DNA of 64,000 nucleotides from Leptotrichia hongkongensis (GCF_007990635.1 NZ_AP019846.1:1178001-1242000); one strand, 5' to 3'. Counted from the stretch's first letter, positions 8,412 through 18,482 are shown. Notes: generated from the letters alone by a model not told the origin. Numbers and translations: made by a program.

Positions 8412-9538
8412 CTAGCTTTCCCTAAGCGCCAATGGCATTGTGAAGTACAGCGACTTATCATTATCTTCATCTTTTACAATTACTGAACTTTTATTATTTA
8501 ACAGTTCCAGCACAGTTACTTTCCCTTCAATTGTGGAAATATAATCAAGTAAAAATCTTACGTTTAATGAAATCTTTAAATCTCCACCTTCCTGAATTGT
8601 TACAATTTCTTCTTTTATCTGTGCATTTTCACTTGTTCCAGTAAGCAATAGCTTGTTATTGGCAAAATTAAATATTCCGCCATTTTTAGCTTCTTTGTTA
8701 TCCCTAACAAATATAGCTGTTCTTCTTAGCACCGATAAAAAATCCTTTGTATTTAGCAATATTTTTTTATTATGTTGTGAGTTATTTAAAATTGATTTGT
8801 AATCTGGAAATTGTAAATCAATTGTACGAGTTAATATTTCTACATTTGAAAATTGGAAAAATACTTTTGAACCATCTGATTTCACTGTAATATTTTCCTC
8901 ATCAATAAGTTTCATAATTTTTATTAATCCATCTATTGTTTTTAATGGAATACTTAAACTAAGATTTTCCTTCCCTTTCTGAGCATCATCCAAATTTTCC
9001 TCAATATATGTCAATCTGTATGTATCAGATGAGATGAGTTTTAACTTGTCTTCCTCTATTTCCATTCTAATACAGTTTACAGCAAGATTTTCTGGGTTTG
9101 GAGAAGCCGAAATTTTTACATTTTCAATATCATTTAATAACTTTTCTTTTTCAAAGACATATTCAACTCCATTTTCCAGTTTTGACTGAACTGGGAAATT
9201 TTCTGAATCATATAAAGAAAATTCAGTGTTTGTTGAACTTGCTTTAATTACTAATTTTCCGTTTTCTTCAATCAATGTAATTTTTCATCAGAAATTTGTT
9301 TCAAAAATTCTTCGATTAATTTGTGTTTTATAACAATTTTTCCTTCTTCTTCAATTTGAGCTTCTATTTCAGTATTTATAGATAACTCTAAATCTGTTCC
9401 ACGTAAAATTGCCTTTCCTTCGTGTGTTTCAATATAAATTCCAGAAAGGACTTCTCTTATCTTATTTTCAGTTACTGCATTTTCAACTATAGTTATAGCT
9501 TTTAATAATGATTTTCTATCTACAATTATATGTAACAT
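8412..9538 (-). pseudogene. dnaN: DNA polymerase III beta sliding clamp, frameshifted as read
   Basis: Two overlapping frames together make one beta clamp of about 375 aa. The first frame (9538-9272) encodes MLHIIVDRKSLLKAI through FLKQISDEK. The second (from about 9285 down to 8412) continues with ITLIEENGKLVIKAS and ends YFTMPLALRES, a version of the conserved clamp C-terminus. Adding one base to the A5 run (minus strand; T5 at 9281-9285 on the plus strand) restores the whole frame. The clamp tethers DNA polymerase to DNA and is essential, so a real null here would need a second copy, slippage or a sequencing error. It sits 15 bp behind the sigma-factor gene and is clearly in the same transcription unit. 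Confidence 0.88.
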
Positions 9539-9553
9539 ACTCTTAACTCTCCT

Positions 9554-10375
9554 TTACAGTATATCCTTATATTCTTCCAAATGTTCTTTTAATTTTGTTA
9601 TAGCCTTTTTTTCTATTTGTCTAACTCTTTCACGAGTAATTCCCATTTGTTCTCCAATTTCCTTTAATGTATGAATCTTGTTGTCATACAGTCCATAACG
9701 ATATTCAAGAATCATTCTTTCACGCTTATTCAAAACTTTTTCAAGTAAATCTTTCATTTCGATAAGCTGATCTTCTTTTATTATTTTATCCTCAACATCA
9801 TCATTTTTCCCAATGATATCTTCCAAATAAATGTTATCTCCTATTGTTTCATTTAATGACATTATATCCTGAAATTCACCTAAAAGCAAGATAACCTTAC
9901 TTTCCTTCAAATCAACTTCCTTCGCAATATATTCTGTCGATGGAGCTTCACCATGAATGGCAGTATAATCTTTTATGACTCTATTTACTTTTGACAATTG
10001 CTCGTACTTATAAGATGGTATTCTTATATCACGTCCTATATTAATGATAGCCTTTTTTATCGACTGTTTTATCCACCATACTGCATATGTGCTGAACCTA
10101 TGACCTTTTTCATAATCAAACTTATTTATAGCCTTTATTAGTCCAATATTACCTTCACTAATTAAATCAATCAGAGGAAGCCCATTTCCAAGAGATTTTT
10201 TAGCTGTACTTATTACCAGTCTTAAATTTGATAAAATTAACAATTGCCTTGCCTGTTCGTCATTATCTTCCCTAATTCGTTTTAACAGTTCATATTCTTC
10301 CTCCTTTGAGAGTAAATCAAATTTTTGAATATCACTTAAATATAACGACATTAAGTTTAAGTTGTTATCTTCCAT
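9554..10375 (-). CDS. sigma-70 family RNA polymerase sigma factor (RpoD/group 2-like, no region 1.1)
   Basis: The 273-aa protein contains region 1.2 (YLSDIQKFDLLSKEEEYELL), region 2 (LRLVISTAKKS ... RFSTYAVWWIKQSIKKAI), region 3 and region 4 with a helix-turn-helix (TLKEIGEQMGITRERVRQIE). It lacks region 1.1, so it resembles group 2 sigmas or a reduced primary sigma. In region 2.4 the Gln that reads the -10 element is kept, but the position of E. coli Thr440 is Lys (Q-S-I-K). It is followed after 15 bp by dnaN and preceded after 34 bp by gpsA. Whether this is the principal sigma of the cell cannot be told from this window. Confidence 0.88.
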   Translation of the reverse strand: MEDNNLNLMSLYLSDIQKFDLLSKEEEYELLKRIREDNDEQARQLLILSNLRLVISTAKKSLGNGLPLIDLISEGNIGLIKAINKFDYEKGHRFSTYAVWWIKQSIKKAIINIGRDIRIPSYKYEQLSKVNRVIKDYTAIHGEAPSTEYIAKEVDLKESKVILLLGEFQDIMSLNETIGDNIYLEDIIGKNDDVEDKIIKEDQLIEMKDLLEKVLNKRERMILEYRYGLYDNKIHTLKEIGEQMGITRERVRQIEKKAITKLKEHLEEYKDIL

Positions 10376-10409
10376 TACCTCACTCCAGTTTTATTTTTTA
10401 TATAATTTT

Positions 10410-11432
10410 TTAATTTGAAAATTCTGATTTTAAATCTCTGCTCATAAATGTAGATTCCAATTCTGAAACTGGCTTCCCATCGTATATTACTTCATAAAGT
10501 GCTGTAAAAATTGGTGCTTTCAGGTTATTTTCCTTTATAATTTTATAAAGAGCCTTTATTGTTTCTGCACCTTCTGACACCATATTCATGTGAGAAACTA
10601 TATCTTCAATTTTTTCACCTTGTCCCAGTTTTTCTCCCACAAATCTATTTCTACTGTGTTTACTTGTACAAGTTACAATAATATCTCCAAGCCCTGATAA
10701 TCCCATAAATGTTTTAGGATTGGCTTTGTAATATTTTGCAATTTCAAACATTTCATTAATTCCACGAGTTATTAGAGCAGCCTTCGTATTATCTCCATAA
10801 CCCATTCCATCAGCAATTCCCGCTGCGATTGCAAGACAGTTCTTTAATGCTCCGGCAAGTTCAGCACCCATAAGGTCTGTTCCTGTATAAACTCTGAAAT
10901 AAAGATTACTAAATGTAGTTTGTACTGTTTTGGCAGCTTCTTCATTTTCAGATACAGAAAGTATGGCAGATGGCAATTTTTGAGCCACTTCTTCAGCGTG
11001 TGTCGGTCCTGCCAGCAGAACATAATTATACGGCTTGTTTCCAAGCTCCTCATCTATTATTTCAGAAATTCTTTTTTTAGTAGCAATTTCTAGCCCTTTT
11101 GCAACATTTACCAATATTATATTATAATTTAAGAAATTTTTCAATCTTTTTAAAATGTTTCTTAAAAATTGCGTAGGAGTTGCTAATAAAAGAATGTCAA
11201 TTTTTCCATATTTTTGAGAATTTTCAAGAACATCTGCATAATCATCCACAACATTAAGACTGTCTGGTAATTTTATATTGGGTAAAAATTTTGGATTTTC
11301 CTTTGTATCACGAATTACTTTTCTTACTTCTTCATTATGCTCCCATAAATAGACTTTATGTCCATTTTCTACTAATAATTTTGAAAGACATGTCCCCCAG
11401 CTTCCACCACCAATGACTAATATGTTTTTCAT
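10410..11432 (-). CDS. gpsA: glycerol-3-phosphate dehydrogenase [NAD(P)+]
   Basis: GpsA reduces dihydroxyacetone phosphate to sn-glycerol 3-phosphate, the backbone for phospholipids. The Rossmann motif GGGSWGTCLSKLL begins at residue 8. GPTHAEEVAQ, ELAGALKNCLAIAAGI with the catalytic Lys, and GLGDIIVTCTSKHSRNR follow, all family landmarks. The 340-aa length is normal. It follows plsY by 24 bp, so enzymes for consecutive steps (G3P formation, then acylation) are co-transcribed. Confidence 0.96.
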   Translation of the reverse strand: MKNILVIGGGSWGTCLSKLLVENGHKVYLWEHNEEVRKVIRDTKENPKFLPNIKLPDSLNVVDDYADVLENSQKYGKIDILLLATPTQFLRNILKRLKNFLNYNIILVNVAKGLEIATKKRISEIIDEELGNKPYNYVLLAGPTHAEEVAQKLPSAILSVSENEEAAKTVQTTFSNLYFRVYTGTDLMGAELAGALKNCLAIAAGIADGMGYGDNTKAALITRGINEMFEIAKYYKANPKTFMGLSGLGDIIVTCTSKHSRNRFVGEKLGQGEKIEDIVSHMNMVSEGAETIKALYKIIKENNLKAPIFTALYEVIYDGKPVSELESTFMSRDLKSEFSN

Positions 11433-11456
11433 TATTATCCCTTCCTTTCCTACTTC

Positions 11457-12074
11457 TTATTTTTTTAGGCTAAATTTAGATTCTGTACCATTTTTTAATC
11501 TTTCGATATTAGTTCTATGTTTCACTACAATTAAGATTGCTATCAAAATTCCTAAAATAATATATATTATTTCCTGATACAAAAAATATATAAAAATTGG
11601 AAGTGATATAGCCGCTAAAATAGAAGATAATGAAACGTATTTTGAAATTGCAAAAACCACAAAAAATACAATTGCAGCAAACAATATCGCTTTTGGCACT
11701 AAAATCAGAAATACTCCAAGTGTCGTTGCAACAGCCTTCCCACCTTTAAAATTCATAAAAATAGAAAAAACATGACCTAAAATTGCACAGATTCCAACTA
11801 GTACATAATCAAAATTTGAAATTTTTGTCAAATTTTCAAAAAAATCAACTTTTAATAAGATTGCTATCAATGTTGGAACTAATCCTTTAGAAACATCTAA
11901 AATTAATGTCAAAATACCTAATTTCGCTCCCAAAACACGTGCAGCATTTGTTGAGCCGGTATTCCTGCTCCCATGCTCACGAATATCTATCCCTTTAAAC
12001 ACTTTTCCTATCCAAAGTGCATTTGGCACACTTCCTAAAATATATGCCAGTGCCATTAATAAAATCGTAATCAT
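11457..12074 (-). CDS. plsY: acyl-phosphate:glycerol-3-phosphate acyltransferase PlsY
   Basis: PlsY acylates glycerol 3-phosphate with acyl-phosphate in the inner membrane. The 205-aa protein has several membrane segments. All three family motifs are visible: GSVPNALWIGK near the N-terminus, GSRNTGSTNAARVLG (about 36-50) and GHVFSIFMNFKGGKAVATTLG (about 100-120). It lies between the MATE transporter gene (31 bp upstream) and gpsA (24 bp downstream). Confidence 0.96.
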   Translation of the reverse strand: MITILLMALAYILGSVPNALWIGKVFKGIDIREHGSRNTGSTNAARVLGAKLGILTLILDVSKGLVPTLIAILLKVDFFENLTKISNFDYVLVGICAILGHVFSIFMNFKGGKAVATTLGVFLILVPKAILFAAIVFFVVFAISKYVSLSSILAAISLPIFIYFLYQEIIYIILGILIAILIVVKHRTNIERLKNGTESKFSLKK

Positions 12075-12105
12075 TTTTAATCCCTCTTTATTTCAATAAA
12101 TTTTA

Positions 12106-13557
12106 TTATTTATCGCTATTTCCATCTTCATCTGTTTCCTTATATTCCAGTAGATGGTTTTGATTTTCTATCATTTTATCAAAAAATTTTTTCTCCTTAT
12201 ACAAGAAAATTAACAATATCAAGAAAAACAGCAAATCAGTAAATGGCTGTGCAAGCCATACACCGTCTAACTTCCAAATATTTGAAAAAATTATGACAAC
12301 TAACAGAAATATAACAACTTGTCTTAGTAAATTCAATATAACTGAATATTTTGAACGTCCCGTTGCTTGAAAATAGTTTGGTACAGTTATTCCAAAAGAT
12401 GAAATTACTACAAGTGAAAAATATATTCTAATGGCTTTTACTCCCTCTCTCAAAGCTTCAGGCGTACTTTTTTCATTAAAGAACAAAATTAGCTCTTTAG
12501 GTAAAAGCATTACAATTACCCAAAATATAAAAGATAATATAACTCCTGCATTTATAGCTGTCATTAATGATTTTTTCACTCTTGTAAAATTTTGGGCACC
12601 ATAATTAAATCCAATTATTGGCTGAACAGCCTGCGAAACTGAATAAACACTCATCGTCATAATTGGTAAATATGAATTTATAATTGTCATAACTGCTACA
12701 CCGTAAGTCCCGCCATAAGTGTCTACAATTTTATTTGTTACAAGTCCTACTCCTGAACTTGCAGCTTGTAACAAAAATGGTGACATTCCTATTGAAAAAA
12801 TATCCTTTATTATTTTTGAATCTAATTTCATTTTTGAAAATTTTATTGTAATAATACTTTCTTCTTCCAGCTTAAATCCAAACATATCAATTTTAAATGG
12901 TAATTTCCCGGCAATCAGAAACCAAAGTACAAATATCGCAGATAACACATTTCCAATCAATGTTGCATAAGCAGTTCCTTCAATTCCAGTATGCATAATC
13001 ATTACAGCCACATAATCCAAAGCAATATTTACAACTGCACCAATCAGCATTGAAAACATCGCAACTCGTGGTGCTCCAGCCGCATTTAACACATTTGTCA
13101 ATCCAAATGAATAAAACAAAGGCAAGATTGCTAGTAATATTATTTCCAGATAAGCCCTTGCATATGGCAATGTCTCATTATTAGCACCTGAATATCGTAA
13201 AACTGTGTTAATATTCAATATTAAAAGTACATACAGTGCAAGTCCTAAAATAGTAAATAATGTTACTGCATTTCCCAATATTTTTTTAGCTTCCCCTTTT
13301 TTTCCCTGTCCAAGCCGAATTGAAATGATAGTTCCAGCTCCAACTCCTATGAACATTGAAAAGGCAATAATCAGCATAACAATATAAAAAGCAATTCCCG
13401 CACCAGCAAGTGCTTTTTCACTAATCTTTCCAACAAAGAACCTGTCAACAATATTATACAAAACAACTGCCGCAGATCCAATAAGTGTTGGTATGAAATA
13501 TTTTACAAATAATTTCAAAATAGAACCTTTTAACAGTTCTTCACGTTTTTTTTCCAT
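12106..13557 (-). CDS. MATE family efflux transporter
   Basis: A 483-aa membrane protein with about 12 hydrophobic segments arranged as two similar halves, as in multidrug and toxin extrusion (MATE) antiporters. Landmarks include FVKYFIPTLIGSAAVVLYNIVDRFFVG at the N-terminus (split motif typical of the DinF/NorM/MepA branch) and PIIGFNYGA in the second half. The ion coupling and substrate cannot be read from the sequence. The gene sits 20 bp behind lpxB and 31 bp before plsY, so it is expressed with envelope-lipid genes; a role in lipid-linked export is possible but unproven. Confidence 0.9.
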   Translation of the reverse strand: MEKKREELLKGSILKLFVKYFIPTLIGSAAVVLYNIVDRFFVGKISEKALAGAGIAFYIVMLIIAFSMFIGVGAGTIISIRLGQGKKGEAKKILGNAVTLFTILGLALYVLLILNINTVLRYSGANNETLPYARAYLEIILLAILPLFYSFGLTNVLNAAGAPRVAMFSMLIGAVVNIALDYVAVMIMHTGIEGTAYATLIGNVLSAIFVLWFLIAGKLPFKIDMFGFKLEEESIITIKFSKMKLDSKIIKDIFSIGMSPFLLQAASSGVGLVTNKIVDTYGGTYGVAVMTIINSYLPIMTMSVYSVSQAVQPIIGFNYGAQNFTRVKKSLMTAINAGVILSFIFWVIVMLLPKELILFFNEKSTPEALREGVKAIRIYFSLVVISSFGITVPNYFQATGRSKYSVILNLLRQVVIFLLVVIIFSNIWKLDGVWLAQPFTDLLFFLILLIFLYKEKKFFDKMIENQNHLLEYKETDEDGNSDK

Positions 13558-13577
13558 ATTTTTTCCTTTTTGTAAAG

Positions 13578-14782
13578 TTAATCTCTATTTTCTAACAAAT
13601 AATCAGCAATTTTTTCCAAAACTCCAAAATTACCTAGTTTTTCTCTCTCTTTTTTCAATTCTAAAACAACATTTTCCTTATTTTTTTCCGTAATTTCCAT
13701 TTCTTCAAGCAACTTTTCCACCGAAAAATCTTCCTGTAGCAATTCTTTAAAAATCTCTTTGTTTGCATTTAGATTAGTAAGCGTTATATATTTTATCTTG
13801 ATTATCTTTCTTGCAATAAAAGCATTAATTTTAGATGTTTTGTAAACTACAATCACAGGCAGTCCCATAAGTGATACTTCAAAAGTTACTGTTCCCGAAG
13901 TCGCTATTGCATATTTACAATCTTTACGAATGTTTTTTATTTCATCAAAAGTTATTTCCAAATTTGGAATTTTATGAACATCAATTTTGTATTTTTTCTC
14001 AAAGTCACGTATATATTTTATATGATTCTTGCTTGCCAGCTTCATCAAAAATTTCTCATTTTTAACTTTTTCATTTCTAACCAGTTCCATAATTACTGGC
14101 AAAAATTTCTCAATTTCCTGTCGTCTGCTTCCTGGAAGAAGCAATATTTTTTCTCCCAGCTTATCAGAAAATTCATATTTGTCAACAAATGGATTACCAA
14201 AATACTCTACTTTGAGTCCTTTTGATTCATTCTTTTTCAAAGTATTATCATAATATGCCTTTTCAAAAGGAAAAATTACAATAACATCATCAAATTTCTT
14301 TAATTTTTCAATCCGTTTTTTCCCCCAAGCCCATACTTTAGGCGGAATATAATAAACCATTCTCAAATTCTGCAGTTCTTTTTCTAAAATTTTCTTTTTC
14401 AATAACTCAAAAATTTCAGGTTAAATCCTCCAAAATCAACAAAAATAACAGTTTCTATTCCATTTTCTTTGATAAATTCTAAATATTCATGGGCTTTTTC
14501 CGTAAAATAACTGTACTTTTTCAAAGCCTCTACAAATCCCATAACATCATTATTTTTAATATGATTTACTGCCTTAACTCCAGCCTCTATCGATTTATCT
14601 CCAACCACACCAAAAAACTCAACATTTTTATCTTTTTTTCGCATTTCTTCCACAATGTATGAAGCGTGTAAATCTCCAGACATTTCACCGCAGGAAATAA
14701 AGATTTTTTTCTTTTTTTGAGATTTTACTATTGATAAATCATTGTTTTTTTCTTTTATTATATCATTTTTATTATTTATCAT
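13578..14782 (-). pseudogene. lpxB: lipid-A-disaccharide synthase, frameshifted as read
   Basis: LpxB joins UDP-diacylglucosamine and lipid X to form the lipid A disaccharide. The N-terminal part (14782-14399) has the signature ISCGEMSGDLHASYIVEEM and ends with FVDFGGFNLKF before a premature stop. The rest (from about 14402 to 13578) continues with YYIPPKVWAWGKKRIEKL, PGSRRQEIEKFLPVI and TSGTVTFEVSLMGLPVIVVYK, all family hallmarks. One extra T in the T5 run (minus strand; A5 at 14409-14413 on the plus strand) joins them through KFFELLKKK into a 401-aa protein. The N-terminal 25 residues (Lys/Asn-rich) are an extension. The gene belongs to the lpx run and is followed 20 bp on by the MATE gene. 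Confidence 0.88.
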
Positions 14783-14975
14783 TTTTAGCCTTTTTTATAT
14801 TCTTTAATTTACTTACTTAAAACTGCTTTACAAATTTTTCAAACATTTATTTTATATATTTTGCAGACAACAATATAGATATTTGAATAGATTTTAACAA
14901 TAAAAACTAAATAAAATACCAGTATTTATAATTTTTTTGAGTTTAATTTTAAAAAATAGTTTTACAAAGAAACTT

Positions 14976-15785
14976 TTAAATCTTAATTCCTTTTATAAAA
15001 ATTTTATTTTTGTTTGCAAATTTTATAACTTCCTCTTTATCAATAAACAGCATTTTATCAGCTTCAATTACAATACCACGTCCATTAATTTCTACAACTT
15101 TTTTTATCGTTTCCAGACCAATTGTTGGAATATCTATACGATAATCCTGATGATGCCTTGCCATTTTCACTACAATACAATTTTTTCCAGCTAGTTCTCC
15201 ACCACGTAAAATTGCCTTATCAGTACCTTCCACTCCTTCAAGAGCAATGACCGACTCATCTTTTACAACAACTGTTTGTCCTGCATCAATGTCGGTAAGC
15301 ATCCTTGCCGCTTCAATTCCGATTTCTATTGTTTTTTCCTCATTTTTACTTGGTAAAACTTTTGTATATGTTTCATTTCCTGCAATATACTCGTCCATTA
15401 GATAATTTTGAGGCAGAACTTCGATATTTTCTGATTCAATGTAATCAATTATTGCCTTTAAAATATTTTTATCTTTTTTATTTTTTGTAGATAATAATAT
15501 CTTAGTTGCTGTCAAGTCAAACTTTAAATTTGAAAATATCAAATTTTTTTCAACTTTTCCAAGCATTATTAAATGCTTTATGCCGTTTTTCTTAAAATAT
15601 GAGATTATTTTCCCAACTTGAGCAACGCTGTATTTCACAGAATTTTTATGCTCTTTTACACTTTCTTCCACACTTTCAAATAGATAAACTGAAAATGGTT
15701 CAATCCCTTTCAAAATACATTGATTCAAAAATAATTCAGGTAATTTCCCATTTCCAGCAATCAAACCTACTTTTTCCATTATCAC
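14976..15785 (-). CDS. lpxI: UDP-2,3-diacylglucosamine pyrophosphatase LpxI
   Basis: LpxI (DUF1009 family) hydrolyses UDP-2,3-diacylglucosamine to lipid X, replacing the unrelated LpxH found in enterobacteria. The 269-aa protein begins MEKVGLIAGNGKLPELFL after a two-residue leader, and carries DAGQTVVVKDESVIALEGVEGTDKAI and RHHQDYRIDIPTIGLETI, typical of the family. It lies between lpxA and lpxB, the order expected for the pathway. The start may be Met1 or Met3. Confidence 0.93.
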   Translation of the reverse strand: MIMEKVGLIAGNGKLPELFLNQCILKGIEPFSVYLFESVEESVKEHKNSVKYSVAQVGKIISYFKKNGIKHLIMLGKVEKNLIFSNLKFDLTATKILLSTKNKKDKNILKAIIDYIESENIEVLPQNYLMDEYIAGNETYTKVLPSKNEEKTIEIGIEAARMLTDIDAGQTVVVKDESVIALEGVEGTDKAILRGGELAGKNCIVVKMARHHQDYRIDIPTIGLETIKKVVEINGRGIVIEADKMLFIDKEEVIKFANKNKIFIKGIKI

Positions 15786-15877
15786 TTTTTCCTCTTAAAA
15801 AATATCTATATTAAAAAATTAACTCAAAATAAAATATAGATTATTTTGAGAAATTTTACATTTTAAGTTTTTATTTT

Positions 15878-16654
15878 TTATCTTGTTATACCTCTTTTAC
15901 TTTTTCTTATAAAATTAACAAGATTTTGTGCTTCTTCGTATTGTCCGTAATCACGTTCAACAATTTGAAGCGCTTCTTCCAGTTTCAACTTTTTCTTAAA
16001 TATAATTTTATACAACTCTCTTAACCTTTTTATCTGCTCTTCTGAAAAACCTCTACGTTGAAGTCCTACAATATTGATATATACAGCTCTTGCCTTATTC
16101 CCTTCAGATAGCATATATGGAACAACATCCTGATTTACAGCCGAACATCCACCTATCATGGCGTGCCGCCCAACTCTTGTAAACTGATGCACAGCAGTAA
16201 GTCCACCTACCACCGCATAGTCTTCCACTTCAACATGTCCAGCAAAAGTCGCAGCATTTGCCAGTACACAGTTATCTCCAATTATACAATCGTGAGCAAT
16301 ATGAACATAGGCCATTACAAGCGTATTATTTCCAATTCTTGTTTCATATTTATCAGTAGTTCCACGGTGAATTGTAACAAATTCACGAATTTTATTGTTA
16401 TTTCCAATAACAACTCTAGTTTTTTCTCCACCAAACTTCAAATCTTGCGGATCTTTACCTATTGAAGCAAAAGAAAAAATATAATTATTTTCACCAATTA
16501 TCGTTTCTCCTTCAATTACAACATGCGATTCTACAATAGTTCCATTTCCGATTATTACTTCTGGCCCTATAATCGAATAAGGACCTATCTTTACATTTTC
16601 TCCAAGTTTAGCATTTGGATCAACAATTGCCGTTGGATGTATATTTAAACTCAT
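15878..16654 (-). CDS. lpxA: acyl-ACP:UDP-N-acetylglucosamine O-acyltransferase LpxA
   Basis: LpxA catalyses the first step of lipid A synthesis. The 258-aa protein starts with left-handed beta-helix hexapeptide repeats (IHPTAIVDPNAKLGENVKIG). The catalytic His is in AYVHIAHDCIIGDNC, and a helical C-terminal domain (RRGFSEEQIKRLRELYKIIF) is present. The length is normal. It follows fabZ by 162 bp and precedes lpxI by 92 bp. Confidence 0.96.
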   Translation of the reverse strand: MSLNIHPTAIVDPNAKLGENVKIGPYSIIGPEVIIGNGTIVESHVVIEGETIIGENNYIFSFASIGKDPQDLKFGGEKTRVVIGNNNKIREFVTIHRGTTDKYETRIGNNTLVMAYVHIAHDCIIGDNCVLANAATFAGHVEVEDYAVVGGLTAVHQFTRVGRHAMIGGCSAVNQDVVPYMLSEGNKARAVYINIVGLQRRGFSEEQIKRLRELYKIIFKKKLKLEEALQIVERDYGQYEEAQNLVNFIRKSKRGITR

Positions 16655-16722
16655 AATTATTATACCTCATTCTTTTATTTTGAATTACTTAAAATCCGAA
16701 TTTTAAAATTAAACAGAACTTA

Positions 16723-16811
16723 TAAAAAATCGAACTAAATAACTTTCATGCTACCCAAACAACAGTTTTGTTTCATTTAAAAAATCTAATTTTAAAGTAG
16801 TTTGAGTATTA
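16723..16811 (+). repeat. possible degenerate copy of the ~100-bp dispersed repeat (R1)
   Basis: The stretch resembles the R1 copies near 18.5 and 21.1 kb: it has AAAAATCGAACT at its left end and TTTTAAAGTAGTTTGAGTATTAT at its right end, but the middle is divergent. It lies in the 162-bp fabZ-lpxA gap. Confidence 0.35.
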
Positions 16812-16816
16812 TCTAA

Positions 16817-17251
16817 TTATAAATCCTGTACTGAAAATTTCAAGTCAGCTTCACTTACAACTGTACCGTCAACAACACATCTTCCACGTGCAACTATTAC
16901 ATTACTTTTAACTTTTATTTTTTCTACTTCCAGTCTTAATTGATCTCCTGGAACAACCGCTCTTCTAAATTTACATTTGTCAATTGACATAAATAAAGGT
17001 ATTTTCCCCGGTTCCAACATTAACAGTCCTACAGCCTGTGCCAATGCTTCTATTTGTAAAACTCCCGGCATTACTGGCTTTCCTGGAAAGTGTCCTTGGA
17101 AAAACTCTTCATTCATTGTAACATTCTTTATTGCCACCAAAGAATCTGTACCATTTTTTTCAATAACTCTGTCTACGAGTAAAAATGGATATCTATGTGG
17201 TAATATTTTCATAATATCCTCTATATTCATAATTGTTTCATTTGATGCCAT
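16817..17251 (-). CDS. fabZ: 3-hydroxyacyl-ACP dehydratase FabZ
   Basis: FabZ dehydrates 3-hydroxyacyl-ACP in fatty-acid elongation and competes with LpxA for 3-hydroxyacyl-ACP. The 144-aa hot-dog-fold protein shows LPHRYPFLLVDRV and the active-site segment GHFPGKPVMPGVLQIEALAQ. It is flanked by lpxC and lpxA, the common arrangement in Gram-negative bacteria. Confidence 0.97.
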   Translation of the reverse strand: MASNETIMNIEDIMKILPHRYPFLLVDRVIEKNGTDSLVAIKNVTMNEEFFQGHFPGKPVMPGVLQIEALAQAVGLLMLEPGKIPLFMSIDKCKFRRAVVPGDQLRLEVEKIKVKSNVIVARGRCVVDGTVVSEADLKFSVQDL

Positions 17252-17455
17252 ATTTTCTATTCCTCCAATTTATATTTTTATTTATTTCAAAATTTCTATT
17301 TAAAATCAAACCAGCAAATATTCTAAAAATCATTAATTTTTAGTATTTTTATTAAAGCTTTTAATTTATTTGATTTAATTTCAATATTTTCAATAAAATT
17401 TTACATATACATTATATTTGATTTTTATCGAAATTACAAGTGTTTTTTATGTTTT

Positions 17456-18304
17456 TTATAAATATTTTTTTGCAATCATCTCAGTTAATCTCGAATTTAC
17501 ATAGTGTCCAGCTTTTATTGCAATAATGTGAGCCTTTATAGGCGTTCCCAAAACATATAAATCTCCAATTATATCAAGAATTTTATGTCTTACAAACTCA
17601 TCAGAATATCTCAATCCTTCTGGATTTAATGGACCATCTGCACCTACTACCACAGCATTTTCCAAACTTCCTCCTAGTGCTAAGTTATTCTTTTTAAGAA
17701 AATCTATTTCATAATCAAATGCAAAAGTTCTACATTTTGCAATATTTTCTATATAATTTTCTAAATTTACTTCAAGCTCATAATACTGTGATTTCAAAAA
17801 ACTATGATTAAAATCAATCGTATAAGATATTTTAAATCCATCATAAGGCAATGCCATCACATATTTTCCCGTCTTTTCATCTGAAAATATAACAGGTTCT
17901 GTAATCACAACAGGCTCTATTTCCTCATTTAGCTCTACAATTCCAGCTTCTAGCAATTTTTCAACAAATCCAATTGAACTTCCATCCAAAATAGGTAATT
18001 CATTCCCTGAGATTTCAACTAAAATATCTGTTACTCCTATGATTGAAAGTGATGATAAAAAATGCTCAATTGTATGAACTTTCACATCATCTTCATTCCT
18101 GATGTTTGTTCCTCTTTCCAAATCAAATAAATTTCTATAATCAACCTTTATAACATTATTTTTCCCACTAACATCTATTCTTTTAAAAATAATTCCTCTT
18201 TCATCATTATTTTCACTAGGTTTCAAAGTTAATTTTATTTCTTCTCCCTTATGAAGTCCAATTCCTGATATTTCAATAATATTTTTTATAGTTTTTCTTT
18301 TCAT
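17456..18304 (-). CDS. lpxC: UDP-3-O-acyl-N-acetylglucosamine deacetylase LpxC
   Basis: LpxC is the zinc deacetylase that commits precursor to lipid A. The 282-aa protein has the GIGLHKG motif at 14-20, the zinc His in KVHTIEHFLSSLS (about 77-81), and the second metal site in FVRHKILDIIGDLYVLG with the HKxxD pattern. ELPILDGSSIGFVEKL is also characteristic. It is the first gene of the lpx run. A GGAGGAAATTGG ribosome-binding sequence is clear, and a TGnTATAAT-type extended -10 lies about 85 bp upstream. Confidence 0.96.
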   Translation of the reverse strand: MKRKTIKNIIEISGIGLHKGEEIKLTLKPSENNDERGIIFKRIDVSGKNNVIKVDYRNLFDLERGTNIRNEDDVKVHTIEHFLSSLSIIGVTDILVEISGNELPILDGSSIGFVEKLLEAGIVELNEEIEPVVITEPVIFSDEKTGKYVMALPYDGFKISYTIDFNHSFLKSQYYELEVNLENYIENIAKCRTFAFDYEIDFLKKNNLALGGSLENAVVVGADGPLNPEGLRYSDEFVRHKILDIIGDLYVLGTPIKAHIIAIKAGHYVNSRLTEMIAKKYL

Positions 18305-18482
18305 TTTCCAATTTCCTCCATTTCCTAGAATTTTAATTTATATCTAGTTTTGTTATTTATAGAATATTTTTCTTTTCAGTAAATATTATATCACAAATTT
18401 AAATATTTTTCCTTTTATTATTTTGTAAATTTATAAATATCTTATTTACGTATTGCTTATTCTATATCTAAATTTATCAAAT

